This document shows positions 11,765 to 23,608 of a stretch of 64,000 nucleotides of DNA, piece after piece; positions within the stretch are counted from its first letter, which is position 1; each line of letters starts with the position of its first letter. Below the pieces are notes generated by a model. The model was not told where the DNA came from. It did no database searches and saw nothing but the letters and a program-made list of their open reading frames with translations. The position numbers and the translations under genes are program-made. Source of the DNA: Opisthorchis felineus (Eukaryota > Platyhelminthes > Trematoda > Opisthorchiida > Opisthorchiidae); the NCBI GenBank assembly GCA_004794785.1, contig SJOL01007141.1:2263414-2327413 (forward strand), given 5' to 3'.

Positions 11765-14157
11765 ATGGGCCTGTTAACTATATTGAAGAAGTTGAAACAA
11801 AAGGAACGCGAGGTGCGAATACTCATCCTGTAAGTTTTCACGTTACTGTTGTATTTCCTATTCTCCGAGCTCTCCACATCTGCCCCACAAACATGTGAAC
11901 ACCCATTTCAATTTTGATCACAATCGTTGGCTCTCCTTAACGAACAGTGTCTCTCGGGATCGCTCGTCCTATTGTTTGCTAGAAGGTTATTGTTTGTTGG
12001 AAGGAACTGTGAGTGACGGAACTCATTTTGCCTCCTGGAGGTAATGTCTCGCTGGTCATTCAGACAGTCGATAACGCAGTTACGTACAAGATTGTCTTTC
12101 GTACCGTTGAGATTCAGACCACGTACTGGTTTGTATCAAAATTGCAATGTCTCGGCGAACAATGTCCCCGTTGACAAAAACAAACGAATACTTTTGAACT
12201 GATGCTACCTGTAATCACGGAGCGAGACAAAGTACCATCGGCATTGCTGATGATCAAAACGTACAGAAGAGAAATTTTGTTTTCTATCTCATAATCAAAA
12301 GTAAAGAAATGTTTCAGTGGGGTGCGTTAAAACGAAGGGCAAATGTTCTGTCTATTCTTTGTCTCTTTTCACAAGTCAAATATCGCTTAAATACCGTTTA
12401 TACAAAGGGAGCTGCTCACATACCGACTGCTCAGTTTTCGCCATAAAACTATCTGCCAGTGTGGGTCCCAAAGAACTCCCTGTAGCGACACCATTATTTT
12501 TTCTTGTAACTGGTGACGTTACAGATTAGTTCAGTAGAAACAATGCAACCAGCCCTGTATTTTGTTTCATTTTATCCCGTTTCACACCTATGGCGACAGA
12601 CGAGATTGTACAGAATGAATTCATCCTGCAACATTGTTTTCACTGTCGTGTATTTAACCTAACTCACTCCATATCGGCTCGTCGCCGCAAGCGACACTAC
12701 TGACCCCATCTCTACTTCCAGTACTCTTTTCTCTACGGACGTCAAATGAGTTCATAATCTGGTTTGTTTCAGTGCTCTCACTTGATCAACAAGAGGTCCC
12801 TGAAGCTGTTCGCTTCTTCAGAGCCTCAGAGAAAGGTAAGATACCGCTATAACGTCTCAGAGCAGGAGGTGACGCGCTGTATGTTCAGTTAATATCTATC
12901 TTTTCGGGAAGTTGAATCCACGAACTTTTACCGGAATGTTGCTCATTCCAACCTACAAAAAGCGGTCAACGGTGAAGTCGATCGATCCGTCACAAGATTA
13001 GCTTGATGTCAGTCGCTTCGGAAATTCTTTCGGTCGCCGGCTATCTCCAACGAGTGAACTCGTAAACCGTGATGGATAATCTGGTTTCTGCTATGGACAT
13101 GTTTGCAGTGATCATATCTTTACTCTGGGAAGCTCTTGATAATCGCCATGCGCACCAGCAAATGAGCTTGGTAGTGTTCCTGGATATTGGGGCTGTCTTC
13201 GATCGAACGTCTTTTTGGAAGTGCTTAATGAAGAACAATGCACTGTTTGAATTCGTAAACAACCCCAAAGCGCCATATGGTCGTATGTATATGTACAATC
13301 CGTCTTCCCAGTACCCGCGGATTATACTGGGGTTGTCCAATGTTGCCGTTTCCAGTCAACCTCGTGATCGGCGGTGGTATAGATCTTCCAGGGAGCTGAC
13401 TTCATGACCTTGACAACGCAGATCATGTCGTCGTGTTTGGAAATGATTGGTGGAAGCTTTTTTATAATAAAATTGTAAAGTCTTACTACAAGACTGGTGG
13501 ACTAAACCACCCGCTTTGACTATAGCACCTGAACCTCACTGCTTGAAAGATTGCCTTACGTAGCCTGTGAGTTGCATAAGGTAGTTGTTTTGCTCCTGAG
13601 GTGGTGGCTCGCGTAGCAAAAGTGAGGTCGGCGTTTTCAATGTTTGGACATCTGTGTGGACGACCTAAGTCTTGTGCTAACTGGATGAGTTTACAGCTAG
13701 TCATTTCGAGCAATACTACCCTGTGAGTATGGAAAACGGTCTCTTCGGGTCGGGGATATTCAACAGCCATCGGCGTTTGATTACTTTTGGTTACGGGGCA
13801 TCTCGCGCATTTCCTGACAGTAGTAAGTCTTACGGTGATGTGCATTGCGAGATGACAGTAAGTCAGTCCTGAAGGTAGTGATCGCCCACTACGCTGGCTT
13901 GGAGGCATCCTCTCTCCAGGCTAGGATGGATGAAAAGGCCAGGAGGTCAACGGATGAAGTGAACTCGGAGGTTGGAGGAATGCGCTGCTTGACCGTTATC
14001 GGTTGAAGCATACGGGTCTCTCTGATGGGCGCCAAAAGACTGACTGCGTATGGTAAGGCGCTTTGCCTAATACGGTCGAAGACCATTCAGTGACAGTCCT
14101 GTTCTTCATTTTCACTTCCCACGTAATCCGACTATATTCCTTACTGTCTTCTTTTGT

Positions 14158-14202
<45 letters not shown>

Positions 14203-17200
14203 TACGTCAGCCCGTAATTATGGAGACGCTTAGCGGTTGGTATTATTTTGTGACGTTGGCAAGGTGCATGGTCAAACGAATGGTGATGCCAAGTGCTCTT
14301 AAGAACTATTCTCAGACACTAATATTTAAACGACTCAAACCTTCGAACATTCGCAAAGGTCAAGTCTTGAGGAGCGAAGCTCGTGCATCCAAGCTATTGC
14401 CTTCGATGCATAGCTCCCTTCCCAATCCTTCCACTTAGAAGTTCACTGACAGACTTGTACTTACGCACCAATTTATCAGCTCCCGCCTCCAATGTGCAGC
14501 TACCTACCCCACCTCCCTAAATCATCGGTGGACGAAATTGTGGCAGCTACAACCACTATACGACAAGTACGCGGTTCTTACGGATGATGATGATGATGAT
14601 GATTATGATGAACATTGATGTTATGCTGTTTATGAATAAGGAGGATGAGTATGGTGAATATATTTTCGAAAAGTCTACTGTTCGCTAGATCTGAGGTCTC
14701 TTTCTGGAACTACCCACACAAAGATCTCAAGAAATGACTTTTACTGTTGGGATTTCTTTATTTTCAATCTCCCCTCGAGATGGCCGACTGTCAAGCGAAA
14801 CCGAACAGTGTCGCCAGCACCATTACTACAGCACCCCCTGACGCCAACGAGCTTTTCTGGTCATGACTTGACTGGCGTGATCGCAACTCGGAACTCAAGG
14901 TAGCGAAGCCTGAAAGTGAGGCAACGCACAACAACACTGAATGGAATAAAAATATCCGTTTGTCACTACTCTGATGGCAGGAGCTGAGAACCATTGTCCA
15001 GGCTTACCACAATGTTTCACTGCCGTATGCAACAGACCGCCCCCAGAAGATCCCTCGAAGCCCATTTCAATCGCAAAGGCTTCTCAAGGGTGATAAATTT
15101 TTGGTTTCTCTCTTTAGACGGTCTCTCCAAAACCGTAAGCTGTATACACAAGAATATCGAATATCAGGAGCATTCACTCTGTTTGAAGTAAACTCATATA
15201 ATCTGAACACGTCCACTGACGAATTCCTTTTCGTTACCCAAGTGTCGGGGGCTTTGGATGCGCTTATATTTAGCTGCAAGAAGAAATAACCTTGTTGAGT
15301 AAACGTTTCAGTGTACGGTACCATAAAATATATCCTCGTCCTCTTTACACCTCACTACTCCTGAGAGCTCCTAACGGACGTGTGAATGGCAGTTCTAGCC
15401 TTAGTTCACCACATCAAGTGGTGTCAGGCAGGGCTATCCTGTTTCACCTTTCCTCTTCAACTTCGTCATTTATACGAATATGGAAAACTCACTACCAGCC
15501 TCTAGTGCCTGTGGGGTCGGGGTGCTCCCGGGGCATTCGCTCACAGATATCGAGTACGAAGACGTTAAAGCTCTCCTTGGATCTGGCACTGTCGTAATGC
15601 AAACAATAGTAAATAAGCTAAATAATTCTGCCTCACGGTTTGACGTGCGCTTCACACCTGCAAAGTGTAAAGTGCTACTGCAAGGCTTGGTGGGCTCGAA
15701 CCCTAACCTCATGCTTGCGGATGAGCCGATTGAGGTAGTAGACAAGTTTGTCTCTCTGGGTAGCTGCATCAGTCCCGGTGGTCTCGCGAAAGATGATATT
15801 TCCATCCGGATTAGGAAGGCCAGAGCAGCTTTTGTGAAACTGCATCACCCGTGTCGTAGGCGTGACGTCAGCTTATCCGTCGAGAGTCGAGTTTACAATG
15901 CTGCGGTGCGCTCTATATTACTATACGGATCAGAGACCTGGTCGCTGCGCGCCGAGGACGTCAAAAGACTTTCAGTGTTTGACCATCGATGTCTTCGGAG
16001 CATTGCGCGAGTCTGGTGGGAACACCGGATCAGCAATGCTGAAATATGTTGAATGGTATTGGGAAGAAACAACTATCCACGATAGATGAACTGATCACAC
16101 TGCGTAGGTTGCGTTGGCTTGGCCACGTGCGCCGTATGCCAGTCGACCGACTTCCTCGAAGGCTTCTTTTCACACAATCACGTGAAGGGTGGAAACGAGC
16201 CAGGGGAGGTCAAACAATGACTTGGCAGTGAAGTATCAATGCCATTACCAGCAAACTCAGCTGCGCTGGTCATTGCCGTCTCCCTGAATGGGGACCCCGA
16301 GACGGGCCATATCAATGGTTAGGGACGTTGTTAGGCATGGTCCAATCGCGCCCTCAATGGCGCTGGTGCGTCCAAGCTATTTTCTTCAATGCATAGCTCC
16401 CTTCCCAATCCCCCCACTTAAAAGTTCACTGACAGACCTGTATTTACGCATCAACTATATTAGCTCCCGCCTCCAATACGCAGCTATCTAACCCCCCTCC
16501 CCATATCATCGGTGAACGAAACTGTGACAGCCACAACCACTATACGACAAGTACGCGTTCTTACAGCTGCTGCTGCTGCTGCTGATCGGATAACAATCAA
16601 ATCACCCACAACAGACTGGTCTGTCACTTTGGTTGCCATCCTAGTCATTTACTGCCATTGTTCCATTCCATTTTTCCATCCAATGATACCTCATGCATAG
16701 ACTCTCCTCAACAGTGTTTTTGGAGGAACTGCATACACCATACTACTCCTTGAGACACTTTCTTAACAGTGGCAGTTGACTGAGTGTCTTCCTTACGTCC
16801 CCAGAAACTCTTTAGTCTGACTTTCTGTATCCCCGTTATTTTAAAGCTTTCCGTACCTTTGCTCATGAGCCCCTCCTTCGTTTATTCATAGCGGTCTGGA
16901 TAATGCTGGTAAAACTACAATCGTGAAGAAATTCAATGGTGAAGATATTAACAGCATCTCACCAACCTTGGGATTCAGTATTCAAACTCTGGAACACATG
17001 GGGTAAGTAATTTCAAATTCCCATTCCGCTACCACCTTATAGATACAAGCTGAATGTTTGGGATGTAGGTGGTCAGAAGTCACTCCGGTCATACTGGCGA
17101 AATTACTTTGAAACAACAGATGCTCTTGTTTGGGTCGTGGACAGCACTGATCGCCTGCGGCTGAACGACTGTCGTGAGGAGCTAGGCAAACTGCTGCAGG

Positions 17201-18215
17201 AAGAGCGGTTGGCTGGTGCGACTTTGTTGGTATTTGCCAATAAGCAGGTTGGTTCGGTTTTGCCAGTGGTGTGTTTGGTTGATTGATTCACCACTGTTCA
17301 CCAAAGTTGTATGAACTCAAATACCCGTTATTCGGAACAGGGAAATAACCCCTGGAGTCGCAAAGGGAGTATTAACTATCCTTTATTCCAGAATTGAACT
17401 ATTTCCTTAATAAAATACAACCCTTGCGATTTCCTTATTTTTGAATAGTGGGCTCTGGAGTTCATCTTTTTAGACGAAGTAACATACTGTCTTCATGCGG
17501 AAAATACTGGCTGTGTTACGGCGAAGACTACAGACATATTCAAATGCAGGATAAGTACATGAGATGCATAACTCTAGACAATTTGGTTTGGTGGGTGTTC
17601 ATCAAACGAGTCAACACAATGTATATCAAAGCGTCAAAGCTCCAGTTCTCATTTCTTCCCATGTGACCTTTGGAGTTGATTGTACGGTTGCTTTCATCTC
17701 TATAGTTTTATGGTTAGGTTGCAGTACGCCTAAGAAGCTCTCTCACGACCAGACTTGTTAGATAATGGAAACCGAACTGAAATTTCAGTCCAGTGCCAAC
17801 CACTAGTGGCACCGAGACAGAGGAGTACTGTTCAAACCGCAGTGATGTAGAGACGGGTTCGAAAAATTTCGTGTGTTCTCTGTTGATCGAATTAGGCATC
17901 TCTTGACAATATCGATCACGGTCAGGTTTCGCTGCAACTTCTGTCATCGTTTCCATTGTTAACTGTGCTAATGTGTGGTCCGTGAGTGGCTGACTCATGC
18001 CACATATCTTACCCTCTTTCTTCGACATTGTTTCTAAAAAGGACCTTGCAGCTTCTCTGAAGCCAGCTCAGATTCGTGAGGCTATGGGACTGGACGATAT
18101 CAAAAGTCACCACTGGTGCATTCTCGGTTGCAGTGCCGTGACCGGAGAGAACTTACTCGAAGGAATCAACTGGCTACTAAAGGATGTATCCAGCCGAATT
18201 TTCTCCGCAGAGTGA
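11765..18215 (+). CDS. ARL2: ADP-ribosylation factor-like protein 2 (ARL2), four exons
   Basis: Small Arf-family GTPase; in other animals ARL2 acts with tubulin-folding cofactor D in tubulin biogenesis and with PDE6D/UNC119-type carriers. Exons: 11,765-11,829, 16,892-17,002, 17,043-17,247 and 18,042-18,215, totalling 555 nt and giving 184 aa plus stop, the same length as human ARL2. All introns are GT-AG and join in frame. Visible motifs are the N-terminus [20 protein letters not shown], the P-loop GLDNAGKTT (residues 23-31), SPTLGF (switch I Thr), [18 protein letters not shown] (switch II), FANKQ|D (G4, split by intron 3), [10 protein letters not shown] (G5) and the C-terminal ISSRIF-like end. 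Intron 1 is 5,062 bp and full of retroelements; intron 2 is only 40 nt. Exon 1 was found by its match to the conserved ARL2 N-terminus. The gene appears intact. Confidence 0.96.
11850..12540 (-). mobile_element. Decayed Penelope-like RT remnant in ARL2 intron 1
   Basis: Read on minus, 12,530-12,380 gives [20 protein letters not shown], which resembles the RT block GVAMGSPLGPxLAxxFM of Penelope-type elements, followed by YKRYLSDI, where a Y-x-D-D box is expected. Further along is [12 protein letters not shown], like the segment after the palm. Stops and frameshifts abound, and the ends are not defined. It differs from the Penelope-like element at 19.4-21.7 kb. Confidence 0.45.
12760..13480 (+). 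mobile_element. Non-LTR RT fragment in ARL2 intron 1
   Basis: The frame reads LIPTYKKRS, then after frameshifts [20 protein letters not shown] (RT block with FLDIRAAFD in relatives), [14 protein letters not shown] and [14 protein letters not shown], the degenerate active-site box in which the second Asp is replaced by His. It could be the upstream part of the family 2 fragment at 14,376, but it is too diverged to be sure. It is not coding now. Confidence 0.6.
14158..14203. repeat. (TA)n microsatellite
   Basis: About 46 bp of TA repeats with one G interruption, in ARL2 intron 1. Confidence 0.95.
14376..14609 (+). mobile_element. Family 2 3'-end fragment with (GAT)n tail
   Basis: The stretch closely matches 16,376-16,569 and 24,836-25,029 (GCATAGCTCCCTTCCCAATC through ACGACAAGTACGCG), but with more substitutions, so it is older. 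It ends in a (GAT)n tail at 14,583-14,609. The next bases, AACATTGATGTTATGCTGTT, resemble the terminal sequence of family 1. Confidence 0.8.
15391..16586 (+). mobile_element. Family 2 non-LTR retrotransposon, RT C-terminal half and 3' end
   Basis: The frame at 15,420-15,476 reads [17 protein letters not shown] (RT palm). Then come [97 protein letters not shown] and GGQTMTW. The catalytic Y-A-D-D box is Y-E-D-V at 15,555-15,566, so the active-site pair is lost. A stop follows NAEIC and the frame then shifts. The 3' end is ACGCGTTCTTACAG followed by (CTG)n. The bases 15,391-16,569 differ from 23,851-25,029 at only two positions that I can see. It lies in ARL2 intron 1, in the gene's own orientation. 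Confidence 0.9.
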
Positions 18216-19399
18216 GCTGGATGGACAGCGAATCCTTCCGTGTACAGCGCGTGGAAGTTTTGACCTAATCGGACGCAAGTCTTGCACAGGACTATGATTA
18301 CGGATATTATTCCGTTTTCAGTCCTTCACGTTATTGTCTTTCAGCTTGTTTCTCTGGGTGAAGCCAACTAATACAATACAATACAATACAAATTTCGTCT
18401 GCTGTATCTCTCTCACCAATTGACTCCGTGAGTTGACCGAATATCTGGCGTAGTGGCCATTGAACTAGTTCAGAACTTACAGTGATTTTCGATCGCATGA
18501 CTTACTTTTATCAGCAAAATCGGTTGCTTCGAAGTAACGTGAATTTTGCGATCACAGTTTGGAGTGTGCAACTCGTAAGGGAGAGGAGATTGATACCCGA
18601 AATCGTATGTGTGACTTACGCGTGATTTAATTTTTCTCATCGGGAATTCAACTGATGAATTGTACTGTGGTTAAGTCAAAAGAGGGTTCTGCGTTTCTGA
18701 ATACTTAAATGCTGAAATGATTCTCGACTCTGATCAACTACGGCGTACCTAAGATCACTTGGTTGTTAGCTTACCGCTACATCGCCCGCTCCATTCGGTT
18801 GATAGACTCAATTTTGTGTAGTCACGTGGCCAAGCTAGAGTTGGTTTCCCAAGGTTATTTTCAATCCCATTCATTTCCGACTGGTCAGAAGTTACGAGTG
18901 CGCTTCGATAAATAGATGAACAGTCAGTGCGAGAAGAACTGAGAACCTGTAAGCATTGTAGCGTTCCTTGTTAATTCTGTACAACTAATTTGCTTCAAGA
19001 TATACATTCATACTAGTGTAACGGTGGGTACTACTGATGACGCATGCGAGTAGTATATGTGTTCTCGTAACTTCGCCTTGATCTAACGGAAGGTGGGATT
19101 TACTACGGAATTTGTGGAACTACTTTACAGTTTTTGCTTGCGACTGCTTGATAGTCAATGAATATCCAGGAGCGTTCAAGAAGACGCGTTCAAGAAGAAG
19201 ACGGATATTGAGTTTTTAAAAATAACGTTCAAATGAGAGTTTAACTTTCCTGTCCAATAGTCTGTAACTTTAGTTGGCGTTTTCCTAATAACTCTGCACC
19301 GAAGGGCTTTCCTCCTTACACTGGTAGGTAGTTTGTGAAGCCCTAATGCGAAAGACAGACGTTCTCCCTTTCCGAACCTCAATCTCTCCGTGACCAGCC
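18216..19399. other. ARL2 3' flank; (AATAC)n repeat
   Basis: No gene is recognised. A short (AATAC)4 repeat at about 18,369-18,390 lies about 155 bases after the ARL2 stop. AATACA is a known variant poly(A) signal, so ARL2 transcripts may end near here; that is only a guess. Confidence 0.4.
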
Positions 19400-21690
19400 G
19401 AGTCACGGACTGGGGACTATTTGAATCAACACCAGTTCAGTGCTTATCGGCTGAAGGATACTCGTGAATTTATGCATAGTCTGGATAAAGCACGTTTACG
19501 CTTTCGGAAAAGTTTGGTAGCAATCGGTAGATTTATTGCTGGGCAACGTTTCGCTTTTGACACAAAAGCTTCGTCAGGCCAAGTGACTAGGTTACGAGTT
19601 TGGTCGAGATTTAAGGCGGAAGGAGAACCAATCAGCTAAGTCAAGCTAAATCTCTGTTGCGTGTCGGCCGAGGGATTTTGTGTGTTAGGGTGGGGAAACC
19701 TACAAGGATTTCGGTCCAGCCTAGGGTCTAGTTCTTCTGGTTCGGTTCACTTGATGATCCCTCTTGAACGTCGTTCGCACTTTCCGTCCGTCTGTGTGGA
19801 TGAGCTAGTGCTACGACAGTTGTGTAAGAGGGATTCTGTGACAACCACACACAGTTACTTGTCAACTCGGCTTATCTAAGACCGCTTTCCATACGCTCGC
19901 CAGTTCCACACCCTCGATTCTGTTCACGCTGTGATGGTTGATTTCCACCGCCTCGGCTATCAACCGCTGTGGTGTGAATCGCAGTCCCCGTCTTAAAACT
20001 TCCACATTCTCCAGATCTATTCTATGTCCCGTGTCTAAGGCATGTACCGCCATCGCTGAGTCTTTGACTGGCGTTTGGTATTCTGCATTCCTTGGTGGTT
20101 TGTTCATCCTCCTTGTATGCTCACCAATTCTGTTGTGCAATTCCCTGGCAGTTTGTCCTGTGTAAACCTTAGTGCAATCGTTGCAGTCAATTTTATACAC
20201 AGTCCCTAGTCCTTTCAACCGGGAGGGGGCTTTTCAATTGCACCAAAACTGAGCGTAGCGTTTTTCCCTTCTGGAAAGCTACTCGAATGTTGGCTAAGTT
20301 CAGCAGTCTTCGAATAACTTCCGTTGTTCCTGCTTTATATGGAATGACTGATGTGCCAATCCATTCTTTACTGTGTCTAGATACCGGAGCCAATATCTTT
20401 CTTATTTGACGCCTAATGAAACTCACTAGGTATCCTCTTTCTTGAAGTCTGTTGGCAATCTCGATTTGAGCTGCCGTTCGGCCAATCTCTTCTGTGCATT
20501 GCGTGACTCATGGAAACATCAATGAGACGATACTGGCGTACACGGACTTTGGGTGTGCTGATGAGTAGTTTAAGATGGTTCCTGTGTCTGTTGGTTTCTG
20601 GTAGATCGTAGTTTTTAATTTGCCACCACTCTTATGTGCTATACAGTCCAGGTATGGTAATGTGCCCGAGGTAGACTTTATTTCCATGCTGAACTTGATG
20701 TGTGGATTTAAACTGTTTTCGTTTGATTGCAACAAAGGTATCGTCAACATAACGCCAAGAAACTTTTGGTGGACAATGATATCCGGCCAAGGCCATTTGT
20801 TCGAAGTCCTCTATATAAATGTTAGCTCAAACTGGGGATATTGGAGATCCCATTGCAAGACCTTGTTCTTGTGAGTAAGCAGTTGTGTCAAAAACAAACT
20901 GATCGAGATTCAAACACACTCTTATGCCATCAACTATTTCATCCACCGAGAGCTATGTCCGTTCCCTAAGTGTGGTGTCTGCCACTAACAACGTCTTAGT
21001 TACCTCCAGATCATCTGCCCTAGGGATGTTTGTGTACATTGAGATCACGTCAAAACTCACGAGGACTTCGTCCATCTTCAAGGGAAACCCTGCCACCTTA
21101 TTGGCGAAGTCGTACGAATTCCTCATGAAGGTGCTTGGTTTTCCCGTGACTGGTTTTAGCATACCTGCTAAGAATCTGGATAGCTCTCGTGGTGGCGAGC
21201 CTATACCATCCACTATTCGCCTTATCGGGACATCTGCCTTGTGGATTTTTGGCAGTCCGTAGTGTCGTCGTTGAATCGCACTTTTTGGGTACAACCTTGC
21301 CCTAAATGATTTATTATAGACCTTAAATATCTACCAACTTCTACCTTATTCATTATTGAAGTAATACTGCTACCGGTAAATTGTCGATGGGGTCCATCGG
21401 CGACATGTTGCCTGGCCTTTTGAAGATGGTCGCCCTTGTTCATTACTACTGTGGCTTTACCTTTATCGACCTCGGTAATGACAATACTATCTACCTGTCT
21501 CAGTGTGCTCAACGCTATCTAATGTGAGGGTGCAATATTAGGAGCTCCCGGGTGTTGGGATTTTGGGACCGTGACCAATTGTACTCGAAACTTCTCAGCT
21601 TCCGCCGAAAGAAGCTTCTGAAACACCGACTCGTCACTAGGAAGTATTTCCTCCGCTCTTATAACGATAAAGGTAAAGCAAACGTTTCTG
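19400..21690 (-). mobile_element. Penelope-like retroelement (RT plus GIY-YIG endonuclease), decayed
   Basis: Read on minus from about 21,690, the order is IRAEEILPSDESVFQKLLSA, then ITEVDKGKATVVMNKGDH (first RT block), HYGLPKIHKADVPIRRIVD and SPPRELSRFLAG. Next are LVSFDVISMYTNIP, QEQGLAMGSPISP and WRYVDDTFVAIKRKQ (catalytic YVDD intact), and finally a GIY-YIG domain: VYKIDCNDCTKVYTGQTARE with HNRIGEH, ending near 19,862. This order, RT then C-terminal GIY-YIG, is diagnostic of Penelope-like elements. Several stops (for example after SPISPV and after IAPSH) and frame changes break it. The 3' region at 19,400-19,860 is non-coding and carries a hammerhead-like motif. Its upstream end abuts a + strand family 2 element. 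Confidence 0.9.
19539..19583 (-). ncRNA. Hammerhead-ribozyme-like motif in the Penelope-like 3' region
   Basis: On minus: helix I strand CTTGGC (19,583-19,578), core CTGACGA (19,577-19,571), one extra A, stem II GCTTTTG / CAAAAGC with loop TGT, then GAA (19,552-19,550). A two-pair self-complementary stem III follows (AC/GT), then U17 (triplet GTT, cleavage after 19,545) and the helix I partner GCCCAG (19,544-19,539), five of six pairs formed. Minimal hammerheads of this sort, which may act as dimers through a palindromic stem III, are established in the terminal repeats of Penelope-like elements. The bulged A before stem II and the one helix I mismatch may weaken it. Confidence 0.6.
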
Positions 21691-21759
21691 GGTCATTTGA
21701 CTATCAGTTATCTGACCTAAGGGCCTTATGCTCCACGCTGCCTATTAACCATAAACCAA

Positions 21760-23111
21760 ATAACACCTTTCTAAATGCATGAGATGCTTTCTGCGTAGGA
21801 GCTCTTAGCGTCCATAGTGTATGTCAAATTGGCAAACAGGCAATGCTCGCTGAAACATTGTACTCCCTTAAAATTGATGTATGCTGTCTCCGAAACACGC
21901 ATACAAGACCCAAGGGTGGTTATACATCTCAAAACGCCAACGACTAACTCAGCTCTTTCACATCTCTCCCTCTGTGTGTCCGGTGATCCAGAAGCGATGA
22001 CTAGTGGAATAAATGGCGTGGAAGTTGCACTCAGCCCCAGAGCTGAACGCGGTTTGTTGGATTGGATCCCAGTGAACAGTCGTCTTTGCGCCGCCTGGTA
22101 AAGCTCAATCAACCTCAATGCCTCTCGACATAAAAAGCGGTGCCTGTTTGTAGCGTCGGCTTATGCCCCAACGCACCGCAGTTCTGAATCTGAGGAGGAC
22201 ACTTTCAACAGAAGTTAATCGGGACTCATTCGTCTAGCAAAAAGCACTGACATTATCAGCCTTGCAGGCGATATGAATGCTTAGGTCGTCCTTTGAGCTC
22301 CTTGGAATCACATTGGGGCGGTCGAATCGGAGTCGATGCTCGTCGCACAGACGACGGAGACCGATCTCCTCAGTTGTGGGCTGGTCATCAACTATTTCTG
22401 GCCGATGAGAGCTTTCAGCATAAACGATCATATCGCGTAACCTGGCGGCCACCAACTGCAAAATAACCGTGAACCCGGTTGGATGACGTGGCCATCAGTC
22501 ACCGGTGGAGAGCTACAAGTTAAGACTGCCGTTCCTTCTGGGGCACACAACTTGATTCCGATCACGCCACGGTGCGTGCACGCCTGACAGTTCGTTTTCT
22601 CTCAGGCCCTCGCAAGTCAGCAAGAAGCATACCAATCTATCGTCTTCGAAGAACTACCATAGCTCAAAACTATCGGTTTGAGCTAGCCCAGCAACTATCC
22701 ACAGTAGTCGGCACGTGGATGAAGCATGGCAAAATGTGAAAGGAGCTACGCTAGCGGCGTTCAGTGCTGTCTGTCCCACTTCCCGATTCGATCACAAGAC
22801 AACTAGATGTCGAGATCGCTAGTCCTGATTGATGCCAGGAAATCCGTACCAGCAGGCAACGAATACGACGGCACACGCAAATCCCTCAAACGTCAAATAT
22901 TGAAGAGCCTGAGGAAACACCCCGAGCTTTGGTGGACATTGATAGCTCAGGAGATGGAGAAGGCTTTTGCTACCGGGAACAGCCGTGCCCTATACCAACT
23001 GATACGATCGACTGGCCCTAGGAAAGCAGCGGTCAGTGACACAATGGGTGAAAAAAAATCGGTTCATTGATTGACTCGCAAAAGCGCCGACTGGAAAGAT
23101 GGACCGAACAC
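21760..23111 (+). repeat. Left arm of a 1,352-bp inverted repeat
   Basis: Position n here pairs with 50,469 minus n. By eye one substitution separates the arms (near 21,799). Homology continues outside both ends but drops sharply. Confidence 0.9.
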
Positions 23112-23409
23112 CTCATGGAGCTATTCAGCTGGACTCCTACAACACAGCCTGTGGAGATAGTGCATACGGGCGAATGAAATGTAAACCTTAATCGTCCATC
23201 CGAAAAAGTAAAGTACGAAATATCCCTACTAAAACGTGAGAAGGCACCAGGACCGGACGGTCTGTATCTAGCCCTCCTTCAAAGAAGGGGGAGAATCCTT
23301 GGTGACGCACCTGACAAAGCTCACTGGTTCGATGTGGAGCGAAGAAGTGCCGGTAGTTATGGCTGTCATCAAAAAGGGTACGCGGATTCTGTGCGAACAA
23401 CCGTGGAAA

Positions 23410-23608
23410 CTAATTTAAAAAAATAAATCGCTCAGCTGTAGCACCCTTTCGGCGCTTAACTGCCGTGCCACCAGAAGGAAACACGAGGGCTGAGACACTG
23501 CGGGGTTGCCAGAGCCTAGACAGGGGAAGTCGAGAGGCAAAGGTCAGTTTCGAACCACAGACCTTCCGGTCAATAAATTCGCGCTCTATCGACTGAGCTA
23601 TCTCGCCC
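23410..23608 (-). mobile_element. tRNA-derived SINE, copy 3, with target-site duplication
   Basis: On minus it starts GGCGAGATAGCTCAGTCG with box B slightly altered (GGTTCGAAAC). The tail is A-rich (23,410-23,428). CCGTGG occurs at 23,401-23,406 and again at 23,612-23,617. Removing the SINE and one CCGTGG restores the uninterrupted RT reading ANNRGISLV, so this is a clean insertion into a family 2 element. Confidence 0.9.

Noticed and set aside
17103..17294. 63-codon minus frame in ARL2
   Set aside because: It is the shadow of ARL2 exon 3.
21771..22118. 115-codon frame on minus, and its twin at 28,351-28,698 on plus
   Set aside because: It is antisense to the endonuclease of family 2; the pair only reflects the inverted repeat.
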